Source: Apium graveolens (lineage: Eukaryota; Streptophyta; Magnoliopsida; Apiales; Apiaceae). From it: 64,000 nucleotides of DNA. Within the stretch, counting starts at the first letter, position 1. Each line of letters opens with the position of its first letter. Location of the stretch: the NCBI RefSeq assembly GCF_009905375.1, contig NC_133650.1, positions 170,828,518 to 170,892,517 on the forward strand, in the 5' to 3' direction. The translations under genes and the position numbers were made by a program. The notes beneath the pieces are model-generated. The model was not told where the DNA came from. It did no database searches and worked only from the letters and a program-made list of their open reading frames with translations. Below are positions 33,779 through 43,978 of the stretch, in pieces.

Positions 33779-34831
33779 TGTTATTCCCAAACAATGCAAC
33801 AAGAATTATAGAAGGGGGTTGAATTTAATTCTAGCTTCTTTTTCTGATTTTAAGAATGTTCTTACTTAATATATAACTGTGTTTGATTTTGCAAGAAGTG
33901 CGGAAGGAAAGTAAAATAGAAATCAAAACATAAAGCAACAAAACACAAGGCTTTAAAACTTTTTGGTGGATTTAAACTTATCCACCAAAGATATATATAA
34001 AGATGAGAACTCTGTGATGCTTGAATAACACATAGCTACTTAGAAGAGAACTTACAGAATTATAAAGAGATTCTGAACATATACAGCTTTTTATATCTCT
34101 CTAAAAATAATGCTTACTTAGTTAGTTGTTCTACCTGCTACTCTTGGTTTATATATTACCAAGATACATGATAAAAAGGCAAACTAATGAGACAAAATAA
34201 ATCTAGTCTAATATCATGCTTCTTCTCTACTCTTTCCAGCATCCTTGAATATCTTCAGTTTAGCATGGAAATGGAAATGCTTCTTTGTTCTCTAAATCCT
34301 ACTAACAGGCTGCCGCATTCCAATTGCATACAATCAACGCATGTGACTGTCTGGTCACTATCAACTACTCTTTTGAATTTAAATATCCATTGAAACTTCA
34401 TTGAATCATCTATTGAAACTGTAGATGATCATTCATTGATACTTTGGCAGATCATCTGTTAAAGCTTTGTAGATCATCAGTTGAAGCTTTATCTGAGCAT
34501 CTGTTGAAGCTTTGAGAATCATCCGTTGAGACTATTTCCTTGACAGTTAACTCCATTTCACTTATACAAGATTTCAAGGCATCATCTATTTACAATTAAC
34601 CAGCCTATCTTGCATATCAATCTAGTAGTCAACATGACTTAGATATTTCTCAAGGATCTAGTTCACTAAGCTATTTAAGTATGCAGAAATGTGCTACTAA
34701 TCTTATTGTACATAAGCTACTCTTTCAACGGATGTTGAAATGATCATCTATTGAAAGTTACAAAACACTAAGTTAAATCTACTAAGGTGTTTTGTTCAAC
34801 TTATCATCAAGTTCACAACATATTCCTAATA
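33779..34831 (-). repeat. Element D, 3' LTR (Sirevirus-like copia)
   Basis: On the minus strand the LTR follows the tract TTTGGGGGAGAT, starts TATTAGGAATATG and ends in AACCCCCTTCTATAATTC...GGAATAACA. The end resembles the end of the G LTR (CCAACCCCCCTTAAACAATT...GGCAACA). A minus-strand TATA box (AATATATAAACC) is at 34146-34157 inside a short CTTGGT/ACCAAG hairpin. Direct repeats of about 28 bases around ATCATCNGTTGAAGCTT occupy about 34390-34545. The partner 5' LTR is not in the window. Confidence 0.75.
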
Positions 34832-34845
34832 ATCTCCCCCAAATT
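34832..34845 (-). other. Element D polypurine tract
   Basis: The minus strand reads AATTTGGGGGAGAT next to the LTR. Similar G-tracts (sense AAAAAGGGGGAGA at 36711-36725 and AGGGGGAA at 36661-36668) occur farther upstream. Confidence 0.75.
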
Positions 34846-35037
34846 ATGTCTACTGGAATTGTAGCCATAAATTAAGAGATACTTGATGATAACAAAACAC
34901 CTTTAAATAAACAGATTGAATAATGGTAGATAAAACTTGTAAGTGCTACAGTTTATTTTAAAATTGAACAAAGTAAGGTGCACAAAGAGTTCTCACAATC
35001 ATTTTCAAGGTGCTCCTCTAGTCTGAGCAGATGTGAT

Positions 35038-38000
35038 CTATCTCCTTGATTGTCTTAATTTCTTACCAAGCTTCATGTTGTTCTCTTCTATTTGATTTTG
35101 AAGTTGTCTATGAAATTCATGTTCTTCAACATTTGATAAGTCTAGATTTTCTTGCATTTGCAATAGAGTCTCATTGTTTGATATGCTCAATTGGTCATCC
35201 ATCCTGAAGAATCTCCTAACACCTTTATCATCCATGAATTCCATCAGCCAGTAAGGCCTCAAGTGCACTCTATTTCCTGTGAAGGGAATTGATAGAGTCC
35301 TTGGGAGTGCATTTGAGGGTTTGCTGCTCCTTAGTTCTTCTATCTTCTTTAGAATCATTCTTTTGGTAGTCACATTGAATCCAAAAATTTTCTTAAAAGA
35401 TGAGAAGATTTTTATCAAAACAGAGCAGCTTTCTTGAAGAATCCTATGAAGGGGCCATATGATCTCTTTCCCACCCTTGTACTTAAACACCAGTCTTTCA
35501 GGGAGATTCCTGTGAGCATCAATTGCTCTCACTTCTTCTAGTTCATCCATGTAAAGATTTATATCTGAAAACTCCTTGATGTCACAGATATATAGAAGAT
35601 CTCTCTTGCTGACAGTTGGTTAAGTTTTGGTTAAGGTTTTGGTTTTGAGTCTCACAGGCTTGACCTTCTTGATTGCTCTTGTATTTGTCTTCTTTAGCTT
35701 GTTGAAGATTGGTAAATTAAGCTCAGGAAGAGGTAAACTATCCCAGTCTATAGGCTCATTCTTGGAAACTATTGGCACACCATGAAAGTTCTTTGTTGGA
35801 TCCACCTTAAATTCATCCTACACTTCTTAGGGAATTTAATCTTCCATATTGTCATCATCAAAATCCAACATTCTTTTGGGAAGGATTTTGTATCTGAACT
35901 TCCTTTTTTGTTGAGGTTCCTTGTGCATTTTTTGTTCTTGATCTCCAGCTACCATAGGTTGTTTCTCAGAAATCTCAGTTGCAGTTTTCACAGCTTGAAG
36001 CTTGGCTACTATAGCAGCTTGCTTTTTCTTCTGTTTGAGCTTCTTAACATCTAAAGCAACTTGCTTCTTTTCTTGCTTGATCCTTTTCTTTTCTTGCTTC
36101 TTTGCTTCTGCAAACTGAGGGTGTCCAGCCACCACACAGATTTCTTTCCCATTCCTGTAGATCCTAGCAATTCTTCTCTTTAGCACTGAGTCAGTTGGAT
36201 CTTTGAAGAATGCAATGGACCTTGCCAACAGCTTATTTTCATCTGGCTTTGGAGTCTCAAACATAAGGTCCAAGGAATTCTTGTCAGATGACTTTGGATA
36301 ATTTCTTTTGGGCTTCAAAACCAGGTTGGCTTTTGGAGACTTTATACATAAAGGTTGGCCCCTTTCCAAATTACCCAAACTCATTTCATTTGCAGAAATT
36401 TGTCTCAACTGAGAGAAATGAGAAAAGACCTTGTCTTTCTTCTCAATTGGACCAAACTTTTTTGCTACCTCTGCATCAATTTTCTTCCATTTTTCATCCA
36501 GTTCCTTCTCAACTGCTGCAACATCAAGCTTTTTGAATTTTTCATTTGATTCCAACTTAGCAGCTGCTATCTGGATCAGATCAATGTTGTCCAAGACTGG
36601 TGGCTTACGAAAAGTAATTTCTGGAACAATTACTTGGCTGAATTGTATATTTAGCACATTTTCCCCCTCACTTGTTGGCTCCTCTTGGCTAACTGGAACA
36701 ATTGAGTCATTCTCCCCCTTTTTGTTAGCATCAAGTTGAGTAGAGGTAGAAGTCTGTGCTTCCAGTAGCTTTTAAAGCAACTGAGTTTGTTGAGCTTGAT
36801 GTAAATGGATTGTAGTGATGGAAGCTTCCAAGGTTTTGAGTCTTGTGTCCAAGGAGTCCACTTTGCTGGCAAGATTAGAGTTTTTCCTTAGTTGTCTATT
36901 GATGTCAAGCATGGTTGATTGCAGTGACATCCAGATTGTGTTGAAGAGAATTAATTTGGTGCAGTTAAAGAGAATTGAGATGTGCTTGAAGTAGCTTCTT
37001 GGTGTTGGCATTGGTTGTAGCTTGAAGAGTTGTCTGAGTTTGTTGAATGATATGAAAGAGAGTAGACTTGAAATGTTGCTCATCACATTCTTTGGAAAAT
37101 GCCCAAGATGGAATGCTAGATCTTGAGCTAGGGCTGACATCTCCCTCTATGTCCATTGAATCTCCTTCATCATCATCTTCATCACCAAATAAATCCTCAG
37201 AACCACCAAATCCATAATCAATGTCATCACCAGCTGTGGGTGGCATGGCTGTGATGGCATCCTTGGCCCTTTGCATAGAAGCAGTAGTGTGCACCAAGTT
37301 GAGCATACTTTAAGCATCCTCATTGCCCTGTCCAGTTAGAGTTTGATAAGATGAAGCAGGATGAGTAAATGTCTTAGCATCCAAGGAGATAGAATCTATG
37401 ACAACTTGATATTCTTGTTGAAATAGTCTCTCCTTTTCTGCATCACTGACATTCATTGACTCACCAACAATGGCTTCCATCCTTATATCTCATATACCTC
37501 CATTACTCTCATTTTCTCTATTTTCTTACATCAAGGGCTCCCTTTGGCTCACCACCCTCACAACCTCACCTTCACCTACTAAGGTGGAATTCCCCTCACT
37601 CACTTTTGCCAGGCTAGAAGAAATAGCCTACATACTTTCTCTCTTTTCCTCTCCTTTTTCCTGAGAGCAACTCAGCCTCTCACTCAATTCAATCCCTTCC
37701 CTCAGTCCTAAGAGTGATCATACTACAACTAAATCATCTGCACTTGTGAAAGTTGTTGAAATTTGAAGTGGTGCAGTGATTATCAACGCATGAGGAACAT
37801 CCGTCGAAGCAATAGTTTGAAGTATCAATGGATGACTGCTGTTAAGCACATCCGTCAAGATACAATCACTTGTCGACGGATGAACAATATCCGTCGAGAT
37901 AGAAGAAATGAATGAGTTTGGAGTAGAGACTACTGTAGAATCTGTGATGATTCATTTGAGATTTTGCACAAATGTTTCAGTAGACTCAGAAAGAAATGGC

Positions 38001-38784
38001 AAGTGAGCCAATAAACTATCTAAAAGATGATGCTCACTTGCTTGGATTTTTGCCTCCTCCATGAGAGTTAAAGATGGAGAATCAGGAATTGATGTATGAA
38101 TCATGTCTACATACAGTGATTGTGTAGGTGAGTTTGGTGTGTTTGGTGCTTCAATTGTTAAAGATTTTGGCTGTGACTCCACATTTATTGGAGCCACATC
38201 AAACTGACTTTGAGAAGGTGCATGTACTGAGTCTTTGACTGCAGTAGGCACTGTGTGTGCACCCTATGTATCCCCAATGTGTTTAGATTTCTTCTTTCTA
38301 GCATAAGTTTGGGGGTGAGCTAGTGTCCCTTACCCTTTTGGCCTGTGCTCTTGGCAGATAGCTTTGTTCCACAGTTACATCCTTTTGGGAGGATGCAACT
38401 AGCAATGAGCTAATGTCCTTATTAAGCACTACAGTTTGTTGGGAAACTGCAGTGTGGCTAGGCTGGGATTCACTCACCTCTCCAACCTTATCTTTAGGGC
38501 TTCTTTGATGTTCACCATGTCCTTCACCAATCTCACTCTCCTGCCCACTCCCCCCTTGGTGTTTAGTGGATTTTGTAACTGATTTATTTTGAGAGAAACC
38601 AGAGGGGGCTTTCTTTGATTTGGATTTAGAAACCTTTGGTTTAGTGGCTTGGGTAGGCATCTGTTTGGTCACATTCACAGATGCCATTTCCACAGTTAAA
38701 GGCAAAGAAACATGTGGTTGAGAAGTAGTGGAAGAGACAGAAACATTTACCTCACTTACCTGAGGCAACTCCATGATTGGCATG
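35038..38784 (-). pseudogene. Element D env-like reading frame, C-terminal part
   Basis: This is a long minus-strand frame in sense with D, ending about 190 bases before its polypurine tract: the position of the env-like ORF of Sireviruses. It is largely in one frame but carries about a dozen stops (for example 35620, 35826-35838, 36773, 37490, 37526, 37628, 37718, 37952, 38264) and frameshifts near 36920 and at a run of five C/G near 38310. Features are Ser/Thr/Pro-rich low complexity (38300-38780), an acidic patch (GDEDDDEGDSMDIEGD), heptad-like LDTRLKTLEASIT near 36800-36900, a basic coiled-coil KKQEKKRIKQEKKQVALDV near 36050, and a conserved C-terminus (RPYWLMEFMDDKGVRRFF). Function unknown. 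E interrupts it at 38784. Confidence 0.75.
38780..38784. repeat. Target site duplication of E, left (GCATG)
   Basis: GCATG, repeated at 57560-57564. Confidence 0.92.
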
Positions 38785-40492
38785 TGAAGGGTTTTTAGCA
38801 CATAAATGCAGCGAAAACGTAAATTTAAATCTAAAAAAAAAACGAAACCCTCCGCAGGATCCATGCAAAAAATAATATTTAATTCGTAGTTCAGTATGTT
38901 TACCTTAAGAAGCTTTACGTTAATGGAAAGATGGAGGTCTTTAATGGCGATCCAAAAACAATGAACGGAGATCCTTAGCAGCTGCTCCTCAACTGTGAAG
39001 CACTCCACCGGTATCCACCAAGAAAACGATGTAATGAAGGAGGAGGAGATGGAGAGAATTTGGATTTTGTAAATCTTTTTGGTTGAGGCAAAAATAGGGT
39101 CTATAATAGTATATTTATAGGCAAAATTTTCAACTGAAAATTTTCCCATAAAATATTATAATTATTAACCATTTATTATTTTCACTAATAATTCAAACAC
39201 CTTTTAATTATTAATCCTTTTTCTAAACTCTTTAGAAATAATTCTCTCACTTGATTTAATTTCCAAAAATTAAATTCTTAATTAATAATATTAAGAACCT
39301 TTTCTTAATTAATTTATAATCAATTAAATCTCATTTAATTAATTATTAAATTTGCCAATTAATTATTTATTTCATAAATAAATAATTATCAGCCATTATT
39401 AATTAATTCCTCCACCATTAAATCATTCTCTTTTATGGTGTGACCCTGAAGGTTCAATATTAAGCCGGTAGTAGAAATAAATAATAATAAAACTATTTTA
39501 TCATTATTTATATAAATTCTCTAATTCATTAAATATGATTAATTAATTAATCATACTTATTCTACATCGTGAGGGATACTTCTCAGCATTTCGCGACTAT
39601 TCGGATAATACGAATTCACTACTTAGAATACCAAGAACCTATTCAGTGAGTAGTTACCGTACAATCAATTCCTTCTGCCCTGTAATGTCACGATTAAATA
39701 CAAGGCATGGAACTTGTGTCAAGCCTATCTTATTTAATCACTTGCTTTCCCATTCACTATGCTTAGTTCTATTTAATGTAAATTAGAAACTCCTTTCTAA
39801 TTTCATTCACTCTGGCCAGAGATTCCTGAACTAGCATAAGTGGATCAGCATTGAACATTCTCTTCCTTCACTTGAAGGGGTAGATCCTTTATTGATCATA
39901 CACTATCTTCGTGTACAAATTCTTATACCCAGTAGAGCCCTTATAATTTTCCCTGGAGACTAAGAACTAAACCAAAGCATAGTTCAGTGTACACAAGATG
40001 ACTATGATGACCTCAAATCTAAGGATACTTGTACAACTATCACTATGTGAACAACTGCTGACACGTGAGTGAACTTCATCAGTTGTTCAGCTGTGTGAGT
40101 CATGTTCAGTGAACTTATTCTATAATAAGCACCTACATACTAGCTATAGTATCACCACACAAATGTCTATGAGAACAGACATCCTTCATAATGAAGCAAG
40201 CATAGTATGTACCGATCTTTGTGGATTACTAATTACCAGTTAGTAATCCTACGACCAGGAAATATTTAAGTTTAGAGTTATCATCTTTTAGGTCTCATTA
40301 TTATGATCTCATCATAATCCATAAAAAGCTTTACTCTAAACTATGGTATATCTTATTTAAACACTTAAATAGATAAAGCCCGCAATAAAACCAAAACAAG
40401 TCTTTTATTAATATCAATGAAATCAAAACATATTACATAAAAGTTATTCCTAAATCATCATACATGATTGGACTTATGACACACCTCTTTCA
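38785..40492 (-). repeat. Element E, 3' LTR
   Basis: 1708 bases, closely similar to 55855-57559 with scattered differences. The minus-strand TATA box CTATAAATATAC is near 39109-39120. A perfect 13-bp palindrome with a 3-base loop lies at 39360-39388. A roughly 100-codon frame (39149 down to about 38850) is also present in the other LTR but looks like transcribed leader, not a known protein. Confidence 0.95.
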
Positions 40493-40561
40493 ATATCCCA
40501 CTTGTACTAAAGCCAATCACTCTGGTATCTAATACCCATCTTGTCTTTATGACGATCAAAG
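40493..40561 (-). pseudogene. Element E 3' end of pol and polypurine tract
   Basis: These 69 bases lie between the E 3' LTR and F. On the minus strand they complete the pol C-terminus (DKMGIRYQS region) and then show ACAAGTGGGATAT directly before the LTR, a copia-type polypurine tract. The last five bases, CAAAG, are the left target duplication of F. Confidence 0.75.
40557..40561. repeat. Target site duplication of F, left (CAAAG)
   Basis: CAAAG, repeated at 51079-51083. Confidence 0.92.
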
Positions 40562-43500
40562 TATAACGACTCGTGTATTCTTTTTGAATTATTTAATTAT
40601 GCAGTTATGGAAATTATTAAATAAATAAGATATGTGTGTTGGTTTTGACCGCTATGTGTTGTTTGATTATTATCCATATGTGATTTATAGTGTACCGGGT
40701 TGTCCGCGCGATTAATTATGGGATCGTATTGAATTGTTTTCACTTTCAAAAGTGGATTTAGTGCGAATTTATTTGCATAAATATTGGGAATGTTTCTAAA
40801 ATTGTTTTTATGATTTTATAATTACAATAATTATTTTTAGGATTTTATAAAATTGAGAAATCAATATTTTATTAATTATTTATCTTTAAATGATTTTCTG
40901 AATGCTTTTACTTGTAAAATCCATATTTAATTCTAGAATTCTTCAAAAATTATGAAACTCATATTTATTGAAGTTTGGAATATTCCGAGAATTTTAAAAT
41001 TATTTTGGAAATTTTCGGGATCAATTTCACCCGCGCGTTATTTCGATTATTTGTTAAAAGCGGGTATAAAGTGCGTTTTAGAAATTATTTTAAAATTATG
41101 AAATTTACGTTTTTATTTACTTCGGGATATTTGTAACATTTTAAGACTGTTTTCATAAATTTCTGAATTTATTTAAAATACAGTTCGATTCGTTAATTTC
41201 GAAATGGGGATACGAGTTGTATTTCAAAAATGTTTTAAAAATTATAAAAAATTTATTTTATTAGTTTCGGGATTTTAAGAAAATTTTAATACTATTTTGT
41301 TAATTTTGCGAATTTATTTTATAGGCAACTTGGTTCGATAAAATATAAAATGCGGTTTAAAATCGGGGTTCTAGAAGGGGAAACATACGTGTCACATTCT
41401 AGAGAATTAAAAAGAAACGTGGCAGTGTTCTGTTGCTCTATTAGTACGTATCAGCTGTTTCTGAATTAAAATAATAATAAAAAAAGGGGGAAGAATAGGC
41501 AGCCAGCAATTGTGAAAACATCAATCCCTCTCCCTTATCTGTGTTCCTCATCTCCCTTCTCCCTCTTCTCTTCACTCCCGCTTTCACTCTATCTTTTCAC
41601 CATGTTCTTTCTCGTGATTCTCTGGTTCGAGCTCGCCGCCGGTGAGTTCTTTTCCGGTTAGCTGCTCTGTTTCCGGTTGCCTGGCTTCGGGTTAGGCGTG
41701 GTCAGTTGAATATATATACACATGCTTATGCTTGTGTATATTTCAGTCGAGCTTTCTGTTTTGCTGTTGTTTTGTTATCCGTTTTTCTGGAATACCGCTG
41801 GTTTCTCTGGCAAGGTGGCCCTGTGATGTGTGTGTGCGTGATTAACACGCGTGTGTGGCGTGTGTGTATTGTGCACTGTATCTGTGTTGTAGTTCCTGTC
41901 GGTTGTGCTATCTCGATTAATTCTGAAATTTAATTGTTATTTTCTGCAAGATGTATTTGATTAAGGTTTCGTGAAATAAATTTATTCGCGCGGAAATAAT
42001 TATTTTAATCGGCGGAATTCGTGCTGGAAATCCAAATTTCATCGGATACCCGCGAATTTTTCCGCCGTTGACGATGAGCTTCGGCGAGTCGACGGTGGAC
42101 GGTGATGATTTTATTCTGAGTCCTAATTTTTATAAAATAAATAAAATGAGTCGTATAATTAGTTTCGTATGGGAATGGTTGTGGAATTATGAAAATTGGA
42201 TTGTGATTTGTGTTATTGACGTCGATGATGTTTTGACGGGTAGTCCGATAAACAAAGGGAACGCTGTCCGATTTCTGGGAAATCGAACTACGGAAATACG
42301 AGAGCGTATCCGAGGATTATCGAGATGTCGAGCGAGTATAAGTAAATATCTATACATATGTTTTATACAAAACCTGATTGTATGTTGCGTTGAATGTTCG
42401 TCCAAAACTCAGTAACCCTAATCTCGTAAAATAACGAGTATACGTATTTTCTGAAAAACGAGCACCGAACCGATTTTCGAGAACGTGAACCCTAAGTGAT
42501 ACGTGTATTATTATATGAAGTATGTTATGAGTGGGGATTTGTTAATGTTGGGTAGGAGTGGTATTAAGGATATGTCAAGCATACCTGGACGTCTAACGTA
42601 GGGTATTTCAAACCTGTAGGTTATAGTCGGGAACCTGAAAGTGGCCGATGGACTAGAGATGATCTAGTAGTCAGTCGACGAGCTCAATAGAGTTTCAACA
42701 GAAAAACTTGAGTATCAAAGTCGAATCTAATGTGGTCTAGTTATTGAACGTTAGAGCCTGAGCAGCAGAATCGGCTCAGAGTTGATCAGTAATAGTTGTA
42801 AAGCCTTGTAAGGCAAGTATTTCTGAACTTTTCTTCAAGATATATTACCAATGTTTTCGAACTGTTTCATAACATGTTGCTATTATTAAACATAACTTCT
42901 GTTTTATAATGCATATGCTTCAAATTATTTACACTTAAACCCTGATTCTTTCTTGATCTTGAGCCGTAAGCCTTATTCTTTGTAAACCATCCTTTGTTGA
43001 TTTTCAGATACCAAACCACCCAAATATGATACTGCTCCCCAAATGCATAACTACTAACACAAACACTGGAACAAAATTGTTTGAAAACACAGAAACTTTT
43101 ATACTCAAACCATTCTTTATAATATCAGAGAGCTATACCTTGAAAAATCATTAAGTGTCTAATACCTGATCCTTTACGGACTGAAAACCATTTCTTGTAC
43201 ACACCCTGATATATCCTTGTGATATCCATGAGTATTCTTATGTTTTTATTCAAGTGTTTAATCATCATTGATTATGATCTTGTTGTATCGATTTATATTG
43301 TTTAACATATTGAACTGCTTTAGGATTGGATAATTTTTATATATGTGGACCAGATTCGTGGTCAAACCATACCAATGGTCAAGTTAGGCCAATGTGTGCC
43401 TTGGATCCAGTAATTAGAGCAGTGATGTGTGCTTTGCTCGGGGTTAATGCGTGACTGATCAGCAACTTAACCTTGGTTTTAAAACATAAAATGAATATCC

Positions 43501-43963
43501 AATTCTAATGATTAGTTAAAAAGAAACTTGATTCCTTTGAATCATCTCATTTGATCATTATTTGACCTCAGTTATCACTATCATGACTTGCTGAGCTAGT
43601 TAGCTCACCCTTGCGATTCTTTTATATATTTTACAGTAAAAAGGATATGGATGATAAAGAAATGCCTCAGTCCAAAGTGCGGGCTAAGGTTCCAGTTGAA
43701 GTAAATCGAGTTAGTAGGAGCTTCATGCAGTGGAGAAATAGTACGACTATAACAAAAAAATTTATTATCAATTGTAAGTTAATTCAGTCGAATTCGGTAT
43801 GATGTAATAAATTAAGGTTTAGGCTTGTTTTCATACTTTAACCTATTGCGATCCGTGGTTTTGTGAAACAGGGTCATTATAAATAATATTTCTTATACAG
43901 GTTCATATATGGTGTTTGTGTTGTGGACCCCAAACTTCTGACCTGGGTTTGGAGGGCGCCACA
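40562..43963 (+). repeat. Element F, 5' LTR
   Basis: About 3.4 kb, the most complete LTR of the A/C/F family here. It starts TATAACGACTCG and ends GGGCGCCACA. It has an AT-rich U3-like part, a pyrimidine-rich segment (about 41520-41620), a TG-rich tract (41820-41880), and blocks shared with C. The module at 43593-43636 is followed by a small frame MDDKEMPQSKVRAKVPVEVN (about 43641), preserved in the 3' copy at 50755. Confidence 0.93.
43593..43636 (+). promoter_or_regulatory. Conserved LTR module (F, 5' LTR)
   Basis: GAGCTAGTTAGCTC, ACCCTTGCG, then a TTTATATATTTTACAG acceptor-like end. Confidence 0.4.
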
Positions 43964-43966
43964 GGT

Positions 43967-43978
43967 TGGTATCAGAGC
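43967..43978 (+). other. Element F primer binding site
   Basis: TGGTATCAGAGC three bases after the LTR end. Confidence 0.92.

Noticed and set aside
36288..36739. Plus-strand frames opposite the D env-like ORF
   Set aside because: Shadows of the minus-strand reading frame.
38850..39149. About 100-codon frame in both E LTRs (also 55896-56216) as a gene
   Set aside because: It lies in the LTR, its two copies differ in length and frame ends, and it has no recognisable domain; best read as leader sequence.
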